Source: Cristatella mucedo (taxonomy: Eukaryota > Bryozoa > Phylactolaemata > Cristatellidae). Taken from it: a DNA stretch of 60,000 nucleotides. The stretch's first letter is position 1. Each line of letters starts with the position of its first letter. Under the pieces are notes generated by a model that was not told where the DNA came from, did not search any database, and was given only the letters and a program-made list of their open reading frames with translations. The position numbers and the translations under genes were made by a program. Below, one piece after another: positions 20,711-33,465 of the stretch. The stretch lies in contig WPIO01000007.1 in assembly GCA_009760855.2 (NCBI GenBank), positions 10,319,001-10,379,000 of the forward strand, written 5' to 3'.

Positions 20711-22714
20711 GCAACTGGCTGAGCCACTGCACCAGCAGCAAACAAGAATTCGTAACGGTTTCGTTTTCGCCTGAGTGCATTAAAGAAGGGGCTAGTCAGG
20801 GCATTGGCATAGGCACGTTGCTAATAAAATTTTGATCCAGACCAGCTGAGAAACTGACAGGGATGAAAAACGACATTAACAAATTATCCTGTGCAGGTTG
20901 TGAGCAGCAAGTAAGCAATGCTACCAACTCTGCCAAAGCAACTCGTGACCGTCGGACGATATGCCACATCCACCAGAAGCAGACTATCGTCTAACAATCA
21001 CGAAAGAGGTCCCGCAGGTTTTGCATTAACTAAAGCATGGGTGTGCATGTGCTGGGGTCAGCCCAAGCACATTCCGACGGCTGTAACTGCAATGCTTGCC
21101 ATACAAGCTAGACAGACTTCACTTGTGGCATTGTGGTGCACTGCTTGTGCCCAAATGCCATCCAGCAACGCATGAAAAACACGAACAGGCATAACTACGC
21201 AAAAGGCTGGTTTGCATGCCAACAAAGCAGGTTTCACGATTCCTCCTTATTATCCAGGCTAAGCTATAGGCACCACAGAACAGGTAGGGGACAGACTACG
21301 AAGGTGCAAGAAGCGGCTGCGGTGGGTTGAAGCTCAAGAATCCGAGCGACCGTCCGCATACCTCCTCCGTGCGGTCCTCCGCACCCCTCCTTCAAGCCGG
21401 ACTAAACGGAAGCCAGTTAATTACGAAAGCAGAATGCGTCGATGCTCGCATCGACGCATTGCAGGCCTGGGCTGCATTTATGGTGGAGCCACACAAAAGA
21501 AAATTTGGCGCGTTATATTTTATAAAGACGGCACAGAATGAGATGGCATCAAGCTAACTGGTCGTACAGTTTACCTGATTCTGAGTGGCCATCGCCTTTG
21601 GGACCGGGAACCGCCATGGCAGCTACGGCAGCTCAAATGAGCGGTAGGTGGTTCCTGCATTACACTTGTATTAGCTGAAGGTCCAAAAGATTGCTCAAAT
21701 ATTCAATATGGTATTTAAAATTCTCCAAGTTTGTGTATTTAAAAATATTCAATCTCAATTCTAAAAAAATTAGGTGGCGACCCAATAGTAAGGGCGATAA
21801 AAGAGCTTTCAGTTTGTTTGGCACCCTTTCGCTTAGGTTTTGCTAGCAATGCTGATATGCCAATCGAATTCATTCACTTTCTATCTATCATTAGGATTAC
21901 AAATTCCTTTAAACAACTGTATTCAAATCAAGCAGTCTTTTTCTTTGTGGATTCATGCCAGGGTTAACATCTCATTAACTAAAGAGGGTAATTCCCATAA
22001 GGTAGTTTCATCCAGGTAATTTTCTGAACGGTCTGGTCGAGGCCACCAAAGCTCTAGCTTTCGTTTACGGTACCGGTACGCTTACTATTCACTTGCAAGT
22101 AAGTAAGCGGGGATTGTCAGAAGTCTGAACGGCTTTTTCGGTGATCACGTGAGCTTACCACATGGGACATGGCTACCGTCTACCTACGCAAAATTGATGT
22201 AGGTATCTAAATATGTGTATCCAAAAACGTTCTTCACCGTAGCCCATTTCACAGCCATACGATCACACTAGCTTATGCCTGTGAAAAATCATGGGAAATT
22301 TAATTGATGCATTATACTGCAGGCCTAAGTCTCCAATTTTCTGGTGGTTAGCCCATTTAAGTTCATGATCCCGGCCTACTGTGGGGCTTGGATTCCATAC
22401 CACGGCCTAGGTCTTCAAGTGCTCGAATCTTACCTCCAGTCTCTTTCTATTTTTGACCTTGTCATGAGTACGGCGTTCGCTGAGCTTCGACAGCACAAAG
22501 CTACCGAGCTTGTTCTCCAGTCCTGTCGAATGCTACATTTCTGTTGACTTTCGTTAGTGTTAGAAGTTGAAGTTAACGCATAGGTGTGTGCTGGTAGTCT
22601 TTAAACTTATACTAACTAACAATGTAGTAAGCCCCCTCTGTGACGAATTACGGATGGATTCAATTTATACACTTACATCACTTACTAAAAGTAGGACCAG
22701 CCACGCGTGTTGCT
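20711..22714. other. Unassigned sequence
   Basis: No exon or repeat family recognised. It contains one perfect short hairpin at 21433-21460. Confidence 0.4.
21433..21460. repeat. Perfect 13-bp inverted repeat, 2-nt spacer
   Basis: AATGCGTCGATGC, TC, GCATCGACGCATT. Confidence 0.97.
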
Positions 22715-22935
22715 TATGTGCTTATGCATGCTGACACTGTGCATGCTGCCACTAGCCATACTTGCAAGCTGACCCTGTGCATGTCACCCCTAACCATGTT
22801 ACTCTTGCTGCTTATCGAGCGTGCTACCACTAATCATTCGATCGTGCTTCCTTTGCAGCAGGTGTGAAGTGCCTAGAAAGAGATTGAGCTATCTGAGGGC
22901 GCTATATCAAATGTATTCCTAGTATTTATTTTTAC
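22715..22935 (+). mobile_element. LINE-A 3' UTR and tail
   Basis: CTTATGCATGCTGACACTGT, GCTGACCCTGTGCATGTCAC, then GAAGTGCCTAGAAAGAGATT and TCTGAGGGCGCTATATC. Confidence 0.82.
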
Positions 22936-23089
22936 TATATTGTAGCCAGGTCATAAGTCAGACAATAGTAACTTTCGTACATTATTATACATCACGCTGC
23001 TCATAAGCCTTGGCCTATCGTGGCTATTTCATAAGCACTCGGTTCTAATTCAGCGGCCACCTCTTTGTTCGAAATCCAGGTTCAGCTAT

Positions 23090-23935
23090 CAAGCTCATCG
23101 TCCATAATCTTATTGCTTACAACGGCCATGCGCTCTGCTATGAAACTTGGTTGGTAAACCTGGAGTATTTTTTATTATTTGGAATCAGTTTTGCAGTACT
23201 TTTTTGGAAATGGCATCTGTATGGAAGTTCGATTATCTTGGGAGGCTGGCTGGCCTGGGCCATTGGCGGCCATAGCATGAAAATGCACAAGCGCAATTGC
23301 TTGAAATTTGGTTCGTAAACGTGGGACATTACTTGCTTTAATCTGCAATAAAAAAAACCGCAATGGCAGCTGTACCGTAGTTTGACTATTTAGAGCTACA
23401 GCATAGGCTGAGCCACTGGAGGCCATAGCATGAGAACGAGCAAGCGAAATCGCATGCGGTCTGATGGGTAAACGTGAAACATCGATGTTCTTTAATTTGA
23501 AATCAAAAACGCAGTTTTGTGAAGCTTTTTGTGGAAAGGGCTGCTTTATTTCAGCTCCCATGTTTTGAGCTGCCCTTTGGGCCGGGCCATCGGAGGCCGT
23601 TGTAAGAGAACATACAAACGCGATCGGCTGAAATTTTGTGAGTAAAATCGAGATACATTTTTCTATTTATTTGGAATCAAGGTCACTGGTACGTGAAGCG
23701 TTTTGAGGAAATTGCAGGTGTATCGCCGTTCGAACGTGTAAAGAGGCTGGGCTCCCCTGCGCCGTTTAGAGCAATAGGGGGAGAACGGTCGAGCGCAATC
23801 GCATACAAGTTTATGGGTAAACCCGTAGCACCATTCTGTATAATTTGAAATCGAAACCGCAGTTTGCTGACGTTTAATGTTGAAAAGGCAGGCGTATCGC
23901 AGTTATCCATAAGACCCGCTGAGAAATGTAGTTGG
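23090..23935. repeat. Diverged tandem array, about 5 units of 153-174 bp
   Basis: Units are phased by a GGTAAAC/CGTAAAC motif at about 23154, 23315, 23468, 23642 and 23816. They share GGCCATAGCATGARAAYG, GCAATCGCNTG and TTTGGAATCA/TTTGAAATC segments. Units are well diverged. Minus-strand frames stay open over several units with repeated HAMAxxG and (I/V)QxPF motifs. Confidence 0.8.
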
Positions 23936-25149
23936 CTCATCGAAGTTGCACCGATGTGTGTTCATTGACGCGTGTCGACGGTAGCAGGGCACAGAAAAAT
24001 AGAGACAATACTTTAGTTTAGCTACTCCGTCTCGTTAATTCAGAGTAGTCTGCTCGACTGACTCAGCCGGCCATATCCGTATAGCACCTGCCGTATTGTG
24101 CTTCTCACTTGCAAGCCCAAAGTACGACTGGCTAACTATCGCTGAAAATGTCTAGCTGTACTTTCTTATAGATCCTGACAAAGCAGGTTCCAATTTTCAT
24201 GATGGAACTTTTTATAATATTGCTGATGTGGCATGAAAACACTCTAAAGTTTTTCGTGGTTCATGAATTATAAGTATTAGGACCGGACAAGAGTCGTGAC
24301 CTATCGTTTACTAAGTATAACTTGACATCTGTAGTGATGTTCAGGCCGTTTTATGCTATGACTGGTGCTTCGCAGATGTGGTTCACCCAAGACTCTGGAA
24401 TACCCCGTTACGAACAGCAAATTACCGGGTTAAGGTATAGGCTCTCCTGATTTCTGCTCTGAGACCGTCGGCCTGCATGCATCGGTGCAGCATTTGCGAC
24501 TAGTTAGCCGCGCTTTAAGGTGCTACCTAAAAGAAATCTGTCGCGCCTCGGCAAGGACTAGCTAAGTATGATGCATGGACATGTGTTTTTGGAACAGGAC
24601 TTTAGCTCAGGAGCTGCTAAAGCGCGTTCATGACATTTGGTGTCAAGACTTTGGCCATTGCTCTGGAAGAATGCCAGTCATCTTTCGCTTTAGTCTCAAT
24701 GCTTCTGACTATTTCGGTGAGTATAGGACCTGTAATGTGGCTTTCAATATTGACTGGGTTGAGGCAAGTCGCGATCGTGGCATTGTGCTGGTGAAAGCTT
24801 AAGTAACTACTTGGTCAGGCAAAACATTCCAGGTTCGCAAGTGTAACCGTCTGCTGAAATTGTGCGAATTATCAAGCAGTACCTGACAATAGTTAAGCAA
24901 ATTGCAGAATATTCTGACACCCTATTTCTAAGCAAATTGGAAATCATCGCTCACCAAGTCCAACGTGCCGAAATCGCAGCTTAGGGAATTTTAGCGATAT
25001 TGGCACGTATTTTTTTTTTATAAAAGTCTGGTTACTGAAAGCTGAAAGCAGAGAAATTTCGGCTAGTGGAGAAAAATTAATTATATACAAATGAAAAGCT
25101 CCGGTTAACCAGAAAAATGCTGATATTCTGAGACTGCTAAGTACCACAA
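23936..25149. other. Unassigned; one open frame
   Basis: A plus frame at 24575-24802 (75 codons) contains MPVIFRFSLNASDYFG. A GTGAGTAT donor-like site falls inside it at about 24716. No family is recognised. I do not call a gene. Confidence 0.3.
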
Positions 25150-25985
25150 AGTTACACTCGAAAACCTAATCTTCAAAATCAAGTCTGCCAGAATACTTCT
25201 TGTAGCATATGCACTAAATCCAGGTGTTCTGCTCCAAAGCGACATTTCCCTCTACAACCACATCAGCTTCATATTCCAGTCTGCCTACTTTCAGCTATGT
25301 AACATTCCCAAAATTCGGGCCTGTTCAGACAAGGACACATCATAAAGTTAGTCCGTGAATTTGTTGAATCCCATCTCGACTTCTTAAATTGACTAATTGC
25401 AGGTCTGTCGGCCTCTGCAGTCAGGAGCTTACAGTTGGTGCTATTTCTATGCAGCCATGCTTATCTGTCGTGAGCATTATAGCTGCCACATTACTTCATT
25501 TCTCGCCAACATGCACAGTCTCCCAATCAAACTGCGCATCAAATTCAAGGTTTTGTCACTCACTTTTAGGTCCCTTTATCCTCTGGTTGCAGCCTACCAA
25601 TCATAACTACTCCCCAACCAGGCTAGGCATCGTCCAACCAACTCTCCTGACTGAAATTCTTAAGCTTTATCTTGTACGAGCCTCAAGTCCTTGAGAGACC
25701 GTGCCTTTAGTCCGTATGCTCCCAAAGCCTGGCTCACATCCGAATGGCGTCACAACATCGCATGAGTTGATCACATTTAAAAAGAAGTTGAAAAACGCAC
25801 CTGTTTCTCGAAGCATTTAGTGGGTCCTTGTGATTGGTCCTTTGTGTGCTTATTCATGTTGACACTAAGCATGTCACCCCTTACCGCGTACCCATGCTTG
25901 TTTACAGCATATTTAAAGTGCCTAGAAATAGATTAAGCTCTCTTAGTTAGGGAGCTATACAAATGTTTTATTATTTTATTATCAC
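25150..25985 (+). mobile_element. LINE-A C-terminal fragment, old
   Basis: A diverged copy with [52 protein letters not shown] and a degraded tail AAAGTGCCTAGAAATAGATT. Confidence 0.82.
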
Positions 25986-26089
25986 TCAAATGGTTAAGTG
26001 CTTTTATGCTTGCCACATTGGGCAGCCACACTGAGAGCTGCCAAACCGCCTGCATTTCGATTAAAAGTCACACGTTGCTGTCATCAAAG

Positions 26090-27162
26090 CTATTGTATTT
26101 TTGTATTGTATCTCCGCCTGTAACTCCACAAAGCCACGAAGACTAGATGGGTTTAATGCAGGAGAGTGTTGTATAGCGCACTCTCAACCTAAGCGGCTTT
26201 CGGTATGCATTCGGTAGCCAACAGACTTAATCTCATTCAACAAAGAGAAAGGGGGAAGCATAATAGAGTCAGGAGAACAGTTGAAGTAGTGAGTAGCATG
26301 GCAGTAGCAGCTCAGGACCGCTGAAAAGGATGAGCCATAGTCGCCAGCAGGAGAGTAGTTGTCGTTGCGTAAGAATTGTGGAAGCGAGTTCCAGAGTATA
26401 GGACCTGCAGAGCTGAAGCTTCTGTCGCCAACGATGCTTAAGCGGAGGAATTGAACAGCTAATTTATTGTCCATACAGGACCTGAGGGCACGAGGACGCT
26501 GAAACTGATGCAGTTCAGGTAGGTTTGGAGAAGCCAAGCCGTGGCGGGCATTGTGGATCAGCGGGCATTGTGGATCAGCGTAAGAACTTTGTTCAGTATC
26601 CGTTGATCAACCGGCATACATCCCAGCTCTTTTAGCAAAGGAGACACGTGGTCAAACCTCTGGGACTTGAAAACTAGAATTGCAGTCATATTCATAGCCA
26701 TTTGCAGTGGCCTAGTTACTTTTTCGGCAGCCCAGCCACAAGGGAATTACAATAACCAATCCAAGACAGAACTAAGGAGCTAGTTAAATTTGTTGCAAGC
26801 CACTGTGGAAGACAACTCCTAATCTTAGATAGGGATCAGACGTGATGGCTGGCTGTAGAAGCAGTCTTCGGAATGAAGCTTTTAAATGTAGGCAGTTGTC
26901 GAAAGCGACACCTAAATTTTGAGCGTGTGGTGATGGTCGCACGACAGCATGACCTGTTAGAAGAGCAAAGCCTTCTAATCCAGCCACGCGCTTAGGGTGT
27001 GCTATGAGCAGCAGTTCGGTTTTATCGTCAATTAGTTTCAAGAAATCTCCGACAGCCAGGATCGAATGTCGACAAGACAAGCATTCAGTTTATCAGTTGC
27101 TGCAGCAGATTCCGACGGTTTGAATGACAAACACAGCTGAGTACCGTCAGCATAAAAGTTAT
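26090..27162 (-). mobile_element. LINE-B copy, longest 5' extent in the window
   Basis: The 3' end is GTATCTCCGCCTGTAACTCC. On the minus strand it reads NFYADGTQLCLSFKPSESAA, SLKLIDDKTELLLIAHPKRV, GHAVVRPSPHAQNLGVAF and [20 protein letters not shown]. Frameshifted. Its 5' side is cut at the YAD motif, where a LINE-A tail abuts. Confidence 0.88.
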
Positions 27163-27697
27163 GTAATAATAAAAATAATAATGCACTTGATAAAGCGCCC
27201 TCGGAGAACTTGATCTCTTTCTAGGCGCTTTACATTTTCTGCAAAAGGAAACGCGATTGAATGGTGAGTAATGTCATGCTTGATAAACAACAAGAATAAC
27301 ATGGTTAGGGGTGACATGCACAAGGTCAGCATGCAAGTGTAGGTAGTGGCAGCATGCACAGTGTTAGCACACATATGCACATCAAGGACGAATCACAGGG
27401 ACCCACTAAATGCTGTCCTAAATAGGTGTGTTCTTTAGTTCTTCTTAAATGTGGTCAAGTCAGGGGATGTTGCGACACAAGTCGGGAGGGAGTTCCAGGC
27501 TTTGGGAGCATACGAACTAAATGCATGGTTTCCAAAGGATTTGAGGTTTGTACGAGGTATTGGTTTAAGAAAATTTGCTGTCATCCATGTGCGGATGTCA
27601 TCCATACATCCAGCAAGGGAGTTGAGAGAATTCGAGGTGCTCGAAGGCTGGAAGGGATGAAAGCAAAGGTACAACTGAGTGTCATCCGCATAGAAGT
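27163..27697 (-). mobile_element. LINE-A 3' part, internally deleted
   Basis: Starts with the (AAT)n tail and hairpin. On the minus strand it reads [26 protein letters not shown], then jumps to [20 protein letters not shown]. The roughly 0.5 kb between these blocks in other copies is missing. It continues beyond the nested LINE-B at 28538. Confidence 0.88.
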
Positions 27698-28537
27698 AAT
27701 GTATCTCCGTCAGTAACTCCACAAAGTCATAAAGACCATGTGGGTGTTACGCAGGAGAGTTGTATATAGCGCACTCACAGCCGAAGCGGCTTTCGGTACG
27801 CATTCGGTAGCCAACAGACTTCGTCTCACGCAACAAAGAGAAAGTGGGACGCATAGCAGAGTCAGGAGAGCAGTTGAGGTAGTGAGTAGCATAGAAGTAG
27901 CAGTTCAGGACCGCTGAAAAAGATGTGCCATAGTCGGCGGTTGGAGAGTAGATGTCGTTGCCTAAGAATTGTGGAAGCGAGTTCCACAGTCTAGGACCTG
28001 CAGAGCTAAAGCTTCTGTCACCAACTGTCTTTAAGCGGAGGAATGGGACAGCTAATTTATTGTCCACACAGGACCTGAGGGCGCGAACAGGCTGAAACGG
28101 ATGCAGCAGTTCAGCTAGGTACGAAGGAGCCAAGCCGTGGCGGGCCTTGTGGGTCAGCATAAGAACTTTGCTCTGTATCCTTTGCTCAACCGGCAACCAT
28201 CCTAGCTCTTTCAGCAGAGGTGACACGTGCTCAAACCGCTGGGACTTGAAGACCAGCCTTGCAGCCATATTCATAGTCCGCTGTAATGGCAAAATAGCTT
28301 TCTTTGGCAGCCCAGACAGAAGGGAATTACAATAATCAAGCCGAGACAGAACTAAAGAGCTAGTAAAATTTTTTACAAGCCACTGTGGGAGACAGCTTCT
28401 AATCTTGGATAGGGATCGGATGTGATGGCTAGCTGTAGAGGCAGTCTTCTGAATGAAGCTTTTGAAATTGAGGCAGCTGTCGAACACGACACCTAGATTA
28501 CGAGCACGTGGTGAAGGTCGCACAATAGCATCACCTA
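27698..28537 (-). mobile_element. LINE-B nested in LINE-A, with a long uninterrupted frame
   Basis: The minus frame reads [80 protein letters not shown] and SFSSAGPRLWNSLPQFLGND. This is the whole post-RT part of the B ORF in one frame. It is flanked by 124-bp copies of the same LINE-A stretch. Confidence 0.9.
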
Positions 28538-28955
28538 TTTGCTGCCATCCATGTGCGGATGTCATCGATACATGCAGCATGTGAGTTGAGAGAATTTGAG
28601 GTGCTCGAAGGCTGGGAGGGATCAAAGCAAATGTTCAAATGAGTGTCATCCGCATAGAAGTGAAAGCCTAGATTGTGCAGCAATCACATCAGCATGAGGG
28701 AGAGTATAAACCATGTAAAGAACCGGACCTAGCACGGAGCCCTAAGGAAACCCATATTTCAGCGGTTTCTCGGATGATCTTAGTCCATTCATGTCTATAC
28801 ACTTGAGTCTCTCACTGAGATAGGACTTGAACCATTGCAGAGCAGTGCCAGTGATGCCCTGGCGAGATGAGAGGTGCTGTAGAAAAACTTGGTGATCGAT
28901 AGTATCAAAAGCTGCCGAAAGATCGAGCAAAACAAGCAGACACGTGTTATCCTAT
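28538..28955 (-). mobile_element. LINE-A RT part, 5' continuation of 27163-27697
   Basis: The minus strand gives LDLSAAFDTIDHQVFLQHLS, LQWFKSYLSERLKCIDMNGL and the YADD region. It abuts a different LINE (C) at about 28956. Confidence 0.87.
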
Positions 28956-29520
28956 TTCACGGGATTTAGCCACGTTTCCCAAAGGTTGAGTATAAATGGA
29001 GAACAGCAAGTGTCCAGGGGCGGACGTTTGAGAGACTCCACAGGTGACCCATCTCGTGGATGAGACCTGACCCCCACACGACACAGATTGAACACGATCA
29101 GACCAGTACGATTTAAACCACGCCAGTGCCTTATCTTCAAGGCCGATCGTTGTTGTAAATCGTTCAAGTAGGACATCATGATCAATGGTGTCGAAGGCAG
29201 CTGAGAGATCTAGCAGAGCTAAGGCAGTGACATTCCCGTCATCGTAGCCGCATAGAATGTCATTGTTAACACGGAAGGGAGCAGCTTCAGTGGAGTGCTG
29301 CCTCTTGAACCCTGGTTGATATATTTCTGACATTTCATTTTTTTCAATATGTGCAACCAGCTGCTTAGCGACAATTTTTCGAGAATCTTTCACATGAAAT
29401 GAAGAAGGGAAACTGGGCAATAGTTTGCAAGGACCTCTGTATCTAACCCAGACTATTTAAATATCGGTCTAACGATTGCCGATTTGAAGGACTTGGGAGC
29501 AACCCCTTTTTTCCAAAGTA
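28956..29520 (-). mobile_element. LINE-C RT fragment
   Basis: On the minus strand: a KSFKSAIVRPIFK-like block, KQLVAHIEKNEMSEIYQPGF, RQHSTEAAPFRVNNDI, LALLDLSAAFDTIDHDVLLE, KALAWFKSYWSDRVQSV. It is the same RT class as A but a distinct family. Frameshifted. Confidence 0.85.
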
Positions 29521-29965
29521 TGCTCTCTGGATGAAATAAAAACGCAACATGTTCGAGCAGATATCACATGACGTAATTAATCAGTTAAACTAATTAGACC
29601 TCTCATATTTGCAACGACCTGTTGGACTCACTAAGGAATGGAGCCGATGAAACTCTCGCAAAAATCGGCCGTTACGCTACTCCAGGCTCATTGCAAGGGG
29701 AGAAAGTGCACCAATAGATTCGATACAGACGGCCAACTTCCGCAACCGTTGCTTGACTTCATCTAATAAACTCTTGGTTTAGATTTAGGTCCCTAGACTG
29801 ACTGCCAGTCTATATCCATAACTGGTCAGTAACCGAGCTCATAGGTGTATTTTAGAACATTCTTGACTCTGGTGGTAACATGTGAAAAGTTTTCGTATTG
29901 AAAAATATAATCTTATTGAAAAAGTGACATCGCATACGGCAGTTCCACCCTCTGAAGGTCTAAAT

Positions 29966-30152
29966 CAGTGTTCCTCAACCTTCCTAATGCCACGACCCTT
30001 TAATACATTTCCTCGTGCTACGGCGACCCCCAAACATAAAACTTGTGTGTGCAAAATCTGGAAATGCGTGTTTTCCGACGGTCTTAGGCGACCCCCGCGA
30101 AAGGGTCGTTCGACCCCCAAAGGGGTTACGACCCTCAGGTTGAGAACCCCTG
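29966..30152 (+). mobile_element. SPIN-like non-autonomous hAT element
   Basis: 187 bp. The left end CAGTGTTCCTCAACCTTCCT, AATGCCACGACCCTTTAATA and the right part TGTTTTCCGACGGTCTTAGG, GAAAGGGTCGTTCGACCCCC, CAGGTTGAGAACCCCTG match, from memory, the termini of SPIN hAT transposons known in many animals. The first 15 bp and the inverted last 15 bp agree at 12 of 15 positions. It is flanked by perfect 8-bp duplications, GTCTAAAT (29958-29965 and 30153-30160), as hAT insertion produces. There is no transposase, so it is a MITE-type copy. Confidence 0.93.
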
Positions 30153-30211
30153 GTCTAAATAGTCATCTTGGGCCGTTATGTGGTGGACGACTTCGATGCC
30201 ATTTCTGCTGA

Positions 30212-30275
30212 ACCGCCCAAATTAAGAGATTTAGTTCTTTGAAGGAGCTATACAAATGTTTCATATTTATTATTA
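30212..30275 (+). mobile_element. LINE-A-like tail remnant
   Basis: TTAAGAGATTTAGTTCTTTG, AAGGAGCTATACAAATG, then an AT-rich end. The SPIN-like element sits about 60 bp upstream. Antisense LINE C-terminal debris follows to about 30420. Confidence 0.45.
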
Positions 30276-30420
30276 ATTCAAACGGACCCACCAAATGCTG
30301 TGAAGAAAAAGTGTGTTATCAGCTTCTGTTTAAATGTCGTTAAGTCAGAGTAACTGTTAATAACTGCTACGTTTAAAAACAGCAGTTCATGGTCAGGCTG
30401 GGAAGGACATGCGATACTGA

Positions 30421-31270
<850 letters not shown>

Positions 31271-32430
31271 ATATAGTGCTGGCCCGAAAAAATCTACGTA
31301 CCCTGAGGGTTGACTTGTAATCTTTGATTATTTAGTTTTTTCATGACTGCGTGTCAACAATATTTTACCAAAGCATGTGATTTGCATGACAGCAATAAGA
31401 AATCGAACATGTTAAAAACCTAGTTATCTTAACACGGGAAAAATATGTGCAATGAACCCACTTTTGTAGTAACTGGGGCAATTTCTGGCTACCGACATAG
31501 TCACCACTTTCGTCAGATCTTATTTTCTAGTACCGTTGGAGCGCTGCCAAGTATGACTTACTAGATGCATCTAGTATCCGAATCTATAAAAAATTATCTC
31601 ACTAACCGTGATGGGCATTTTTCAGCAATTATTGAGAGTTGGAAGCATGATGCTAACGTGAGCGTTCACAATCTTAAGTTTGATTTGGTTTGAAGAGATG
31701 CTAAAATTTGATAACTCGGTGGAGGGGAAGAAATCAAAAAGCGTTTTCTGGTAAACAAGAAATTAAAGAATTCTTTAGCATTGTGTCCTAGGTTTTAACT
31801 ACTCAGTTTGCTAAATGCATGCACTAAATTAAACCACCGTCTCATAATTTCAAGGGGACACATAAACCATGCAGGTCACCGTGGTTTTGGCATCTCATGT
31901 GTTAGCCAAGAATTCTACAGCTGTGTTGTAGTACTCTACGTCTCTTTTTTCATCAGAAAACGTAGTTAGCTGGTTTCTTGCTCTAGCTGTGCTACCGATT
32001 TTTTGCATATTCTCAAACCAGATCTGGCCTTTGTATGTGCATGTGCAAAACAAGAAGTCTCAAACCTTGAACATTCTCCAAACTAGTGCCCGACACGGTT
32101 GTTAAGATGCATTTCTCTAGGGAGGTACGTATACCTGGCACATCCAAAAATCTTCCTTCACCGTCTTCTGATTGTACTGCTAAAACAATCCTTCGAAAAA
32201 CGAAACTGTTTCTGCATCCACGTGAAACCGCCAAACAAGTTAGTTGTGCATGTTTTCCCGAAATTAGTAGTCCAACCAAGGTGGGAGCATGCACTATCTG
32301 GTACATTTACCGCTTCCTCACATTAATCCTACACTGTGGCAGTACTTTTGGCGGTGGTTTTTATAAAACTCAGCAAAGTTTTAGATTTGTTTTAATTCCC
32401 ATTATGTGAAAGAGAATTTTTCAGGCTAGC
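31271..32430. other. Unassigned sequence
   Basis: Frames near 32013-32409 on both strands are open but have no recognised motif. The short block GGCCCGAAAAAATCTACGTA at 31281 loosely recurs at 32484. Confidence 0.35.
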
Positions 32431-32480
<50 letters not shown>

Positions 32481-32498
32481 TCTGGCCTAAAAAATCTC

Positions 32499-32542
<44 letters not shown>
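32431..32542 (+). repeat. (TA)n-(GT)n and (TA)n microsatellites
   Basis: AT to 32454, GT to 32480, a short unique spacer, then TA from 32503 to 32542. Confidence 0.95.
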
Positions 32543-32543
<1 letters not shown>

Positions 32544-33465
32544 CCAGTTTCAGGCAGTCCATTTTTCTAATGTAGGGAGGGTTTCTATTGGAAATTATCT
32601 TTTATTTTTGCGGCAGGGCTCTATTATAGGAAGCTAGTAAATATATCTCACATGTTATGAAAGTTGGTATCCATAGACACTCCAAAAATCCTGCTCGATC
32701 TTAAATGCTGTGCCTACGTTTCTAGGTGCCCACTACGTTGAACTGTATCTTTAGGGATGTACATGCCACCAATAGCATCAGCACAGGAATAAACTAGTTT
32801 GCCTTTTTAACATAAATGACACGAGATCTGTCAGGCATAATATAATCATGACCAAAACAATTTAACAAACTCTAACGGATATTATGAAGTGCAGCTGCTA
32901 CCTGACTGCTGACTAAACTTGACTTTTGCTTCTGAATGGCTATTTCTGAACAGTACTGTAAATATGTCTGCCCACGGAGATTGAAATGGATCACTGTGGA
33001 GCCAAGCTATGGATATTAGGCAGCGAGCTAAAATATTTCGGTTTACATGCACCAGTCCAATTGCTCCTTGGTAAGTAAATGAAGTCAGAGAGGTTGCGAG
33101 ACAGTGAGGAAGATTGGAGGCAGAAGAAGGGGAGAGAAGGAGTAGAAGAAGGAGAAGGGGAGGAGGAGGCGAAAGAGGAGGAGGAGGAGGCTTTAGTTAA
33201 CAGCTCAAACCGTGCGTGCTTGTAGTCTTTGGGACATCCACTGGCTTTCTTGTATTCCGGTACGTCGTGGAATTGTCTTATATCAGTGCCACTAAATTCG
33301 AATAGGATCTGCGTTTCTTTTTGCCTGGAAAAATTTATCAGTAATCAACACACTTGCTCACGAGCAGAGATTTGTAACATACTGTTAGAATAAAAAATAT
33401 TTACAAAAGCCGTCTGCCCTGCACGCCTCGTTTGGGGAGGCCCGAGTCACCGGGCTGCTATTAAG
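32543..33465. other. Unassigned, with a GGA-rich tract
   Basis: A (GGA)n-like purine tract lies at about 33108-33190, similar in nature to that at 17488. No coding signal recognised. Confidence 0.4.

Noticed and set aside
23090-23935. CRISPR-like array
   Set aside because: Units are about 160 bp, diverged and contiguous, without short identical repeats and unique spacers; animal DNA.
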